From contig NC_079233.1 in the NCBI RefSeq assembly GCF_028502605.1, positions 5,766,001-5,830,000 on the forward strand: a DNA stretch of 64,000 nt, in the 5' to 3' direction. Under the pieces are notes generated by a model. That model did not search any database. It saw nothing but the letters and a program-made list of their open reading frames with translations, and had not been told where the DNA came from. The position numbers were made by a program, and so were the translations under genes. Position 1 is the stretch's first letter. The number at the start of each line of letters is the position of its first letter. Positions 1 through 9,452 of the stretch are shown in pieces. This stretch comes from Trichoderma breve (Eukaryota; Ascomycota; Sordariomycetes; Hypocreales; Hypocreaceae).

Positions 1-77
1 GTGAGTCCAATCAATAAAGCCCAGGCTGAGCTCGTATACACACGGCCGGAGCAGCTAACTCTTCTCTGCTCGTATAG

Positions 78-745
78 GGCATCCACTGGCTGACCAGCAT
101 GAGAAGCTGGTTCAATTGGTATGCAAGGTCAACGAGCACATTGGCAATCGAGCCAAGCTGCACAACTTTCTGACGAGTGACTTGGGGGCGCCCTTACCTC
201 TCCACATTAGCCTGTCAAGGCCCATTTCCCTCAGCACCTCTAACAAGGACGTGTTCCTCGACAAGATCTCATCGGCCCTACATGCCAGCGCCGTGCCCCA
301 GTTCTCTGTTAGCCCCAAAAGATTAAAATGGTATAAATCTCCTGATTCCAATCGCACATTTCTTGTTCTCCAAGTAGCAAGCTCGCAAGCTTCGAATAGC
401 ACTGGAGCGCTATCGAATCCAGAGCTGATGCGGCTGTTGAGTGCTTGCAATGGCATGGTCCAGTCGTTCAACCAGCCCATTCTGTACCAGACCAAGGAGA
501 CGGACTCTGCTGATGAAGCATTCCACATATCCATTGGATGGGCACTCGATCTCCCTGTGGATGAAGAATCCAATAAAGCTCTAGACGCGTTTGGAGATGA
601 AGATTTCCATTTCGTCAAGTCGTGGAAGATTTCGGTGCCCGGGGTCAAGGTGAAGATAGGCAATGTCGTAAGCCACCTACCGCTGTCTACGGGAGCGGCT
701 TCAACTGCTTCAAAGGGCCTATCAAAATCGCTCTTTGGACTCTAA
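78..745 (+). CDS. usb1: USB1-type U6 snRNA 3'-5' phosphodiesterase (3' part only)
   Basis: C-terminal exon of a 2H phosphoesterase of the Usb1/Mpn1 family, which trims and protects the 3' oligo(U) end of U6 snRNA in the nucleus. The window opens on a splice donor (gtgagt at position 1). The intron runs 1..77 and ends in TAG; the exon continues in frame to the TAA at 743-745, giving about 222 residues. Both catalytic 2H tetrapeptides are visible: HISLS (codon 203) and HISIGW (codon 524). Preceding residues read as HPLADQHEKL, close to the family's conserved HxxL segment. The start codon and first exon(s) lie left of the window, so the protein is truncated only by the window edge. Family assignment is firm; activity is inferred from the paired motifs. 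Confidence 0.88.
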
Positions 746-1837
746 AGCCCTCAAGAGCATGGGCATACTTCATAAATAAGCTTGTTGGTATAGATAGATG
801 ATAAGCATCTACGTGAGTATTGACATCACTTGGCGGGTCACTCGGAGCGTATAGAATGGTCTTTGAATATATTTACGCATCTTGCGCTCGAGGAAAAGTA
901 TTATCAAATGGACTCCATACGAGACAGCAATAAACACCAAACTTTGAGCGTAGCAGGAATCTCGTTGTACAGCAGTTGTTATTCGAGGGATCTTCAAGCA
1001 TCACGGCATGTCGGCTAATTCCGTTCCATTAGCAGTTAATCCGGATGTGCTCCGGCCTCGGTACCACGTTGACGCTTGGGCGCTAATGGAGCTTGGGGGT
1101 ACTTGCTGTACAACGTTGTGAGAAGAAGACAATCCTTCTTTAACCGCCCTTAATAAATAAATGAATTAATATACATCTGCTTAATAGCACAAATCCTATC
1201 AGCTAATTTCAACACCCATCGCAGTATCTTTTCAAAATGGAGAGCAATGATGAAGAGGTAGAAACAACGACAGCGGTCAGATACGTCAAGACTGACCTTG
1301 CCCCCCTGTATTCTGTACCGCCAACGGAGCGGCGGGCACCCATGATTAGCGGGCCACGGACCAGGGGTCGATTTTTGGGCTTCCACGATTCGAGAACCAT
1401 CGCAAGCGCTAGATTTGTTTATTTTATCCCCCGTTCTTCCTCCCGCAACCCACCAGCCCAAGTCTCGTGCGCATTCTCTATTTGTTCGACCGTGATTCAG
1501 TCTTGCCCTTTCATCCTTGTTGCGCCTACCTTTGCAGCTTGCCGCTCGTGACTCACGCGCCACGCGACTCCGCCGTTCTTTCGATCTGCTAGAAGCTTCT
1601 CGCCCGCTTTGACTGATACGCCGTACCTCGTTCCCCTCGACTTTCACCGCAAAAAGAGGTCGAAGCCGAATTGTTTCATCATCTCGAGACGAATTACTCA
1701 ACAATTGGACAAACCTTGCGTGGTCTCTCCTTGAAAGGAACCCACTCAACTTTTACGACTTGTCAACAAACAAGGTCGCGCTACGCGGTGGACGCTTTGT
1801 GCTAGAGAAGCCAGGAAAAACTCTAAAAACTATCAAA
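746..1837. other. intergenic: usb1 3' region and cks1 leader
   Basis: No convincing gene. A pyrimidine-rich stretch lies just upstream of cks1. An ATG at 1237 in good context (TCAAAATGG) opens a 104-codon frame to 1551 without recognisable homology; it could be an upstream ORF on a long cks1 leader or chance. A 199-codon antisense frame is low-complexity Arg/Ser and looks spurious. Confidence 0.5.
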
Positions 1838-2465
1838 ATGGATATCGACATGAGCCGGCGAAACAAGACTCCGCGTCCCCTGACAGACTCGGAACGAGCC
1901 CGACTTGAAGAGTTTGTAGATGCTATTCGATACTCTGAGAGGTGAGTCTTTGTGGGGAAAATCGCTATCGACTTCGGCTAGGAGGGAGGAGAAAAATACA
2001 CATCAAACGGCGGATTTGCGAATATGACACCGGAAGCTAAGGCGTTAAATGGTCAACAGATATAACGATAGCGAATTCGAGTACCGCCATGTCCAGCTAC
2101 CAAAGATGATGCTCAAGGCGATTCCAAAGGAGTACCATGATTCTGCCAAGGGCACACTGAAGCTTCTCTGGGAGGACGAGTGGAGGGCCATGGGAATGAC
2201 ACAGGTGAGGGGCAGCCTTTTTTTTTTCCCTCTGGATCCCCCACGGGCAAAGGGATAAGGGAGCAAAGAATGCGTTACGCTGACACCAGTTTCTTCTCCG
2301 CATTTAGAGTCTCGGCTGGGAGCACTACGAGGTCCATGAGCCGGAGCCGCATATTCTTCTTTTCAAGTAAGTTTTTACCGTTGTTTCATCGTGTGCAGGC
2401 CACTCGGGGGCAGCATTGTCTAATTGGCGGAAAGGCGACCTCTCAACTACCAACCTCCTCAGTGA
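1838..2465 (+). CDS. cks1: cyclin-dependent kinase regulatory subunit (Cks1/Suc1)
   Basis: Small CDK-binding adaptor of the cell cycle, which also helps multisite phosphorylation and proteasome recruitment. Four exons: 1838..1941, 2060..2204, 2308..2366 and 2435..2465, giving 112 aa. Introns are 118, 103 and 68 nt; all are GT..AG and the last has a CTAAT branch-like site at 2420. The product carries the Suc1 signature RYNDSEFEYRHVQLPK, the EEYHD-type hinge region (KEYHDSAKGTLKLL), SLGWEHYEVHEPEPHILLFK and the fungal tail RPLNYQPPQ. The final 31-nt exon is easy to miss: reading through donor 2367 gives a stop right after LLFK. The tail found after splicing matches what I recall of Neurospora and Fusarium orthologues, so I trust the four-exon model. 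The ATG at 1838 fits the family start. Confidence 0.93.
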
Positions 2466-4481
2466 GCTCGTCGAACGAACATCTCCTTCGCTCAGTTGTG
2501 TACGATAGCTATGGCTTTTCCGCGCCGACTCCTGCTACACGAAGAGTCTCTCTGTTGAATGTCTCTTTACGATTTTTACGGTCTGCATACTGCAATAATG
2601 TTGGGTTAATAAGCCTGCGAGACTGGTGGGCGCTCCCTCGCTCCCCTGACGCACATGCCCTCGCTCTGCCTTGAATGGCGTGTCTATGGCAACCTGAGGG
2701 CCCCACGCAAGCCTTGGTTCAGAATTTGGACAAGCGGCATGTGGATGTATATGTCAATATTGCGAGCATTAACCCTGTGATTTGGCGCGCGCGTGTCTCG
2801 ATGATTTCCATATCTTGTGACAAGAACTCTTCAATCCCCTATAGGTATCTGGAGTCGAATGTAAGCTGGTGGCCAGATGGGTTGACACTTTGGAGGATGA
2901 CGGGTGCTGCAGGAAGGACGCATTAGGCGATTGGTTAGCCTTGTGTAGAGGTAGTTGACGCAGAATTGAAGAATGGTCTAGGAACTCTGGAACTCATATA
3001 TACTGGCAGTATTTTAGTATGACTGCAGCTGATTCTGGGGAGACCCGTTGGGAAACAATTGACTTCGTTGGCGGTCGGTCTCTTGACAGAGAGATGCGCA
3101 TGCCAGAGTGGTATTATTAGATATATCCTACCTATCAATGAATATGCGTTGTTGTTGATGATCATGACCGAATTGTTCAGCAAGAGCTCAGACATCTAGC
3201 AGAGCGCATCCCATAAACACCCTTTGCTCGCTTTCATATTGTCTACGTGTCTACTTCAACAACGATCGTCTGCACCTCCTCATAGATCAAGCTTTACCGT
3301 ACCATGTCACGCCATGAAAACACGTGTAATTGCTGGGAGGCAGGCATGCAGAGGTGAGAAGGTTTGCTCATGGAGTCATCTAATCTACCTACCTAGTACC
3401 CAGTACCTAGGCCTAGTAGCAGATGGCGTCTATTTACACGAGAACTCCAGCAGTTGTGGTGGTAAGCAGTAATGCGCCGTATCACCAGCAAGGTAGGTGA
3501 TAATGGAATGTGTAGGTGCTCAAAGTGGAAGGCGTCTCAACCGAATCTCGGCTGGTCGGGTGGGCTGATTCTGTGATGATGGATGGCCTCACCAGCGGCG
3601 CGCAGCCTCTCTTATACCAGCCCAGACGCCTCGTAAAATGTAGGCGTAGGCGATGCAATCTGCAGGCTTGGGTTTCAATTTATTAATAGCGTCGTCGGAA
3701 GCCAATTATCGGACTATATGCCCTGACTTTTGGCTTCATCTTTGCCTTGTGGACACATTTCAAGGGCCCCTCCTCTTGTCTCGCGTCGGTGGCGTCAAAC
3801 TGCCATTCTGCTGAAGCCACCATTGGCCGGCTTCCAGTGACCGAATCGCCCCTGTCTCTCTTTTTTTCCTTCCCCCGCGCCACCACTAAACTACGGTAGG
3901 CTGGTGGTACCTGGTACACCGTGCACCGTAAAGAGGCCATTTTTTTTTCTTCCAGCGCAAAAACGCCGTTTCTAAGCATCCGGATCGCCAGCGTGGCATC
4001 TTTCCCCTTTGAGGAACATCTCATGATATGTCAGCAAGAAGGCTGTAAAGTCTCCGGTGCAGCTGCTTGTGCTTGTTCTTTTGAATGTGCCTTCTTTTCT
4101 TTTTTCTTTCATCTATATAAGATTTTGCATATCCCCCTGCCGCGAGCCTTGGAACCGTTGCAGTTGTAGCCACAAGTTGCATTTACTTGCTGTGGCTTGT
4201 CAATACCTAGTAGGCTTCAGTCAACCTTCTTTACCCATTGGACCGGCAGCCTCTCTCAATCCATCTTTCGCTTTTACTGCCTCGTTACTTGGGTCGCATT
4301 CATTGGGACTCTTCATCGAACTGCATTACATCGGCCGTCAAAGTCGCAATTTCCCAGAGGATCGCATCTTCCATCCGGCAGCCGTTTCGGACCCTCGCTC
4401 CGTGAAGCGATGCCAATCGTTTTGGCCAAATAGTAACCCATAGACTTTGTCGCACTGAGAGTTTCTTCTGCTGGTTACAGA
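2466..4481. other. intergenic between cks1 and ero1
   Basis: About 2 kb with no supported coding region. It should hold the cks1 3' UTR and the ero1 promoter. CT-rich tracts lie at roughly 3938-3950 and 4085-4110, next to a TATA-like box. I saw no UPR element that I could defend. Confidence 0.5.
4114..4121 (+). promoter_or_regulatory. candidate TATA box of ero1
   Basis: TATATAAG directly follows a TTTCTTTTTTCTTTC tract, about 360 bp before the ero1 ATG. The arrangement of CT block plus TATA is common in filamentous fungal promoters. Position and leader length are inferred only. Confidence 0.3.
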
Positions 4482-6373
4482 ATGAAATCCGCAAGCAACC
4501 TGTTTTTCCTCTCAGTGTTTGCCCTCTGGGCGGCACCGGGGGCGTGTTCGAGCTCTACAGACTCCTGCCCGGTAGGACAGCCCAATTTCGCCTCTCTTAC
4601 CAAGATCGCTTTGCGCTGACAGTTGTTGTTTCTTCCAGTTTTCTCCAAACGCCATTATCGACGATGGATGCGTCTCGTATGCTACGCTCGATAGACTCAA
4701 CGTTAAAGTAAAGCCGGCGGTCGACGACCTTGTTCGCACGACCGATTTCTTCTCGCATTATCGCATGAATCTCTTCCACAAAACATGTCCATTCTGGAAT
4801 GACGAAGATGGCATGTGCGGTAACATCGCATGCGCCGTCGAGACATTGGACAATGAAGAGGATATCCCCGAAATTTGGAGGGCTCACGAGCTTAGCAAGC
4901 TGGAGGGTCCTCGAGCGAAGCACCCGGGCAAGAAGATGCAGAAGCAACACCCGGATCGACCGCTACAAGGAGAGTTGGGCGAAGATGTGGGGGAAAGCTG
5001 CGTGGTTGAATACGACGACGAATGCGACGACAGGGATTACTGCGTCATGGACGACGAAGGCGCAACCTCCAAGGGAGACTATGTCAGCTTGTTGCGAAAC
5101 CCGGAGCGGTTTACTGGATACGGTGGTCAAAGTTCAAAGCAGGTCTGGGACGCCATCTATTTGGAAAACTGCTTTAAGAAGAGCTCTTTTCCCAAATCCG
5201 CCGATCTTGGCGTTTCGCATCGGCCAACCGACCCTGCTGCCTTGGATTTCAAGCAGGTCTTGGATACAGCCGGCCGCCAAGCCCAGCTTGAGCATCAGCG
5301 GCAAAGCAACCCAAACATTCCGTTTGTTGCAAACACTGGTTACGAAGGCGAGGATGAGTGCCTAGAGAAGCGAGTCTTTTACCGAGTAGTCTCGGGAATG
5401 CATGCCAGTATCAGCGTGCACTTGTGCTGGGATTTCTTGAACCAGAGTACCGGAGAGTGGCAGCCCAACTTGGCTTGCTATGAAAGCCGACTGCACGGAT
5501 ACCCCGATCGTATCAGCAATCTGTACTTTAACTACGCCCTCGTCACCCGCGCCGTTGCGAAGCTAGCCCCATATGTTCTTGGGCCGCAGTACACCTTCTG
5601 TACCGGGGACCCATTACAGGACCAGGACACTCGAGACAAGATCTCTGCCGTGACTCAGCACGCAGCCAGTGTCCCTCAAATCTTTGATGAGAGTGTCATG
5701 TTTGTCAATGGCGAAGGCCCTTCTCTGAAGGAAGATTTCCGCAACCGCTTCCGCAACATCAGCCGAGTCATGGACTGTGTTGGCTGCGACAAGTGCCGCC
5801 TCTGGGGCAAGATCCAGACAAACGGCTACGGAACAGCTTTGAAGGTGCTTTTCGAATTCAATGAAGGCCAGAAGCCTCCGTCCCTCAAGCGAACCGAGCT
5901 GGTGGCCCTCTTCAACACATACGCCAGACTCAGCTCATCGATTTCTGCTGTTGGCAAGTTCCGAGCCATGATAGACATGCGCGACAAGGCTGAGTCCCAA
6001 ACGTTCAAGAGCCCCGAAGATGTCTGGACACTCGTGGACGAGGTTGACGAAGACATGAATGAGTTTATCAAAATGCGTAATCGCGGAAGCCACGGTGATA
6101 CGGTGGGCGAGCAGATGGGAAATGAGTTTGCCCGTGTCATGAAGGCGGTCAAGATTGTGCTCAAGAGTTGGATTCGAACACCTAGAATGATGTAAGTCTC
6201 CTTTTTTTTTTTTAAACACTACAACTACTTGTTCGAACTCGACTAACTAAATCATCAGCTGGGAAATTGTTTCGGATGAAACAATGAGGGTATACCGTGC
6301 TTGGATCGGTTTGCCTCCGCGCCCCAGGCGTTATGCATTCAGGCTGCCGAGCTTGGATAGAGACGAGTTATAA
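4482..6373 (+). CDS. ero1: endoplasmic reticulum oxidoreductin Ero1
   Basis: FAD-dependent thiol oxidase that re-oxidises protein disulfide isomerase in the ER lumen. Exons: 4482..4571, 4639..6191, 6259..6373; 585 aa. Residues 1-22 form a hydrophobic signal peptide ending near APGACS. The shuttle dithiol CGNIAC is at residues 90-95 and the FAD-proximal active site CVGCDKC at 410-416, as in other Ero1 proteins; the flanking WGKIQTNG and KVLFEFN segments are also conserved. Intron 1 (67 nt) sits just after the signal peptide. Intron 2 (67 nt) starts inside an ATG-TAA reading (GTAAGT at 6192) and must be removed; splicing adds a 38-residue tail that ends RDEL before TAA at 6371. The tail is a plausible ER-retrieval signal. 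Identity is very secure. Confidence 0.95.
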
Positions 6374-6685
6374 GCGCATCGCAACATACACCCACTGTAC
6401 ATGCTGTATATACATTCGATTTGCAGATTTTGGCGTTTTGGGGAGGGTCAAACTGTTGGGTTTTCAGTTTTCATTTCATTTTGAGCGGAAGGGCTTCATA
6501 ACATGAGCGGCTGGTTATTTGTCTGGCATTGATAGAATTGGCTCCCATGCCCAACAGACTGTTGTGATAACACAATGCATACAAATACAAATACACGAAC
6601 GGTGTCTTTATCCTAATTCTCACGGCTGACCGGCAAACCCGGAAAAAAAAGTATTGACCACATCCCGCATTGGAGGCCCAATCTC

Positions 6686-6690
6686 CAAAA
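6686..6690 (-). terminator. Pol III terminator of tRNA-Leu
   Basis: Five A on the plus strand, hence TTTTT in the transcript strand, begin four bases after the tRNA 3' end. This is the standard Pol III stop signal. Confidence 0.6.
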
Positions 6691-6693
6691 AGA

Positions 6694-6788
6694 TGACACC
6701 TGAGGGATTCGAACCCTCGCCTATTACTAGACCGCGAAGCAAGATAAATCCTGAACACGGCGCCTTAGACCACTCGGCCAAAGTGCCT
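6694..6788 (-). tRNA. tRNA-Leu (anticodon CAG) with a 12-nt intron
   Basis: The minus strand folds as a class II tRNA. Acceptor GGCACTT (6788 down) pairs with AGGTGTC, with discriminator A at 6694. The D arm contains GGCCGAGTGGTC. The anticodon stem CCGTG/CGCGG encloses loop TTCAGG..T. The variable arm CTA-GTAA-TAG is a short hairpin. The T arm is GAGGG-TTCGAAT-CCCTC. About 12 nt (ATTTATCTTGCT) sit after the base following the anticodon, the usual place for a nuclear tRNA intron. The long variable arm and A73 fit leucine. A T run on the transcribed strand (plus 6686-6690 is AAAAA) follows as a Pol III terminator. Confidence 0.9.
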
Positions 6789-7656
6789 TTTCCTGTTGTT
6801 TGTTGTTGATCTGTGGTGATGCTAGATATCTACATACAGGTTGTGAAAGTGGTGTTGAGAGTTGCGGCAGTACAGGAGGCAGGTGCTGAGGTACGTACCA
6901 AGCACAGTCGGAGTTTGAAGGCCTCGGCGTACTCAAGTTTAAGCATTATAGTAGTGAAAGCTGTGGCATCAAGTACTTGGATACAGAGTTTGTACGTTGT
7001 CCTGGTTAGTTACACTCGGCTCAAATGCCTATTTTTGCTGATTGCTGTTGGAGTGCGTATGGTAATTGTGTATATACGGAGTTTGCAGGTTTTGGTGTTG
7101 AGAGTTGCTGCAGTACAGGGAGGCAGGTAGCATATGCGAGGAGGATTTATAGGTTTCAGCGTACTCGGAGAATACCTCGAGTTTTCAGGGTTGCGATATA
7201 ATTCGGGTCCACGATGGTAGACTCGCTCGCATGACCGCACGGCATGGCCATAGACTACAAGTTTGACTTGTGCAAGAAGTTTGCTTTATACCTAGGAGGC
7301 GCAGTTGTACCCCAACCCCTATGTAAGTACACAACACAGAGCATCGCATCATTTCCGCAATAGGCACTGGAAACAAAGCCTGGAATGCCTCCTCATTGGG
7401 GCTGGTCAACCCGCAGATGCAACGCTGCAGCTGCAAGGCCTACCCCAGTTCTTGGGTAGCTGGCTCCATTTTGGTGAGGGGTTGTGAGTGTTGATGCTTG
7501 CAATGTAAGTGAGCACCTTGGAATTTCCATTCAGTGAACTCATAACGACACAGGCATTGTGCAATTGCACATCATCACAGCACCTAGGTTGTCATCTTAA
7601 CAGTCATCCAACTGGTGAACAGCTTGGGCGGCTTCACAAGTTCCTCTCTTCTCGAT
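6789..7656. other. intergenic with degenerate direct repeats
   Basis: No supported gene between the tRNA and the SDR start. It holds a diverged duplication (see 6851-7128) and the presumed promoter of the SDR gene. Short open frames here lack recognisable sequence. Confidence 0.45.
6851..7128 (+). repeat. diverged direct repeat, 34/35-bp core, period ~243 bp
   Basis: Copy 1 is at 6851-6884 and copy 2 at 7094-7128. The cores differ by one substitution and one inserted G. Looser similarity continues on both sides, for example GGCGTACTC near 6927 and AGCGTACTC near 7158. It reads as an old local duplication or a remnant of an element upstream of the tRNA; no element type can be named. Confidence 0.5.
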
Positions 7657-8567
7657 ATGCCTCCGTTTCCCGCGCTGCCCCCGCGGCCGTCACGCCGTCT
7701 CGACGGAAAAGTCGCCATTGTCACCGGCGCGGGGAGCCTCGGGGACGGCCTCGGCAACGGACGTGCCATATCCCTGCTCCTCGCTGGCGACGGCGCCACG
7801 GTGCTCTGCGCGGACCGGGATTTGGCTGCGGCAAAGCGTACGGTAGAGATGATTGTCCAGGAGGGAGGCACAGCAGCTTCACTATGCGCGGACGTGAGCA
7901 CAGAGGGGGATTGTGAGAAGCTAGTTCGGACGGCGGGAGGCCTGTTTGGGAGACTGGATATTCTGATAAACAATGTGGGCATCATGGGCGCAACGGGAAC
8001 GGCTGTGGAGGCGAGTGCTGAGGAGTGGGCCAAGGGCTTGAGCATCAATGTGACGGGGATGATGCTCATGGCCAAGTACGCAATTCCGCTGATGCTCAAA
8101 AACGAGCCTGGGGATGGAGGCATCAGAGGCAACATTGTCAACATGGGGTCTATAGCAGGCCTGCAAGGAGGGACGCCGCATCTGTTCTATCCAACGAGCA
8201 AGGGTGCGGTAGTCAACATGACACGAAGCATGGCGTATAATCACGGACGAGAAGGCATCCGGGTCAACTGTGTGTGTCCAGGTAAGTGGCTTCTCTCCAT
8301 TGCTCGATAGCCATCGTTTGCCCCAGTACTGAGACGGAGATCACTCATGTCACAGGATTCCTTTATACGCCCATGGTTGCGGGCAATGGCATGTCAGATG
8401 AGGTACGTGAGATGCGCCGCAATCAAGGCTTGTTGAATACAGAGGGCAATGCTTGGGACTGTGCAGCGGCGGTGAGGTTTCTAGCGAGTGATGAGGCGAG
8501 ATGGATTACAGGGACGACGATTACGGTTGACGCTGGGGCGACATGCTCATATATCATGCCTGAGTGA
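7657..8567 (+). CDS. short-chain dehydrogenase/reductase (SDR)
   Basis: Classical NAD(P)-dependent SDR of unknown substrate. Exons 7657..8281 and 8356..8567; intron 74 nt; 278 aa. After a Pro-rich start comes the cofactor fold DGKVAIVTGAG with an expanded glycine loop (GSLGDGLGNG), then CADRD at the end of the second strand, NNVG in place of the usual NNAG, and catalytic Ser165, Tyr178 and Lys182 (YPTSK) with textbook spacing. The end, WITGTTITVDAGAT, is the typical SDR C-terminal segment. The sequence resembles bacterial-type cyclic-alcohol or ketoacyl reductases more than a known fungal pathway enzyme, but I cannot assign a substrate. It converges on the repeat-protein gene downstream. The ATG at 7657 is the first Met; a longer frame uses only GTG. 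Confidence 0.85.
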
Positions 8568-9452
8568 TGGTTTATGTGTCTAATGTGGGAAAATAGAAAC
8601 AGCAATTATAGATCTGCCTCTGAATTGAAAGAGAACCTGTATACGTATTTTTGTATGTAGTAGAGAGAATTGGAGTCATCTAATAAGTGCATATGACGTC
8701 ATACACAAATTCGAGTCTGAATTGAAGCCATGCGGCTATCCGTTTCAGGAAAGAGCTGCTGGCAGCTGGCGTTGCTTTTCGCGTGTCACAGCGCGCTTTC
8801 TCTCAAGTTGCTTTGCACCTCGATATATCACCGAAATAAACTTCCTTTATACCATACCTACGCTTCAACTCCATATCTATCAGTAGCAAGAAACTGGACG
8901 AAAAGTATCAACATGATTATCGCTCTAGCTACCACTGTCGATTCGACGATGGTGTATTTTCAAGCAGTGGCCGTCCGATGAACTCGAGCATGCCGAGAAG
9001 TTGACACACAAGGAAGCCAACAGCGATAAATCAAATCACATCTCAGAGCTCTACAACAGCACATCTGCAGACTCCATGCTCTTCGAAATCAGATTGATGC
9101 GTTTCTCCTACCATTAAGACATGCTCTTCCAGGACAGAGCAGTAGTTTCCGTTACAGCTCGACAGTTCCAAGGATATCCCCTCTGGCATTCCTGGTATTG
9201 GACTTACGCCAACTATGAGGTTGGTAACTTCAACTGCGCAATGTCGGCGACTTCTTATTCACAATAGCCAGAACCGCGTCTTTTAGGCGACTGACGCGAT
9301 CTTGGCGCCCGAAGAATAGCACACTTTTGTTTTACACAGGAAAGGTTGGTTCACTACAAACTTTCAATTCCACAAAAAAGAAATATCCAACACGTAATCC
9401 TAAGCTAATAATACATATCATGAAGCTAAAGCCTCGGTATCCCTAAGAACAA
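8568..9452. other. intergenic between convergent SDR and repeat-protein genes
   Basis: 3' regions of two convergent genes. A short frame at 8730-8981 begins with a hydrophobic stretch but lacks support. Nothing else stands out. Confidence 0.45.

Noticed and set aside
1150..1749. 199-codon minus-strand frame
   Set aside because: Arg/Ser-rich, no family features, overlaps the cks1 leader.
2367..2398. Possible 32-nt intron at the end of cks1
   Set aside because: Too short, and gives a non-conserved tail; the 68-nt alternative restores the family C-terminus.
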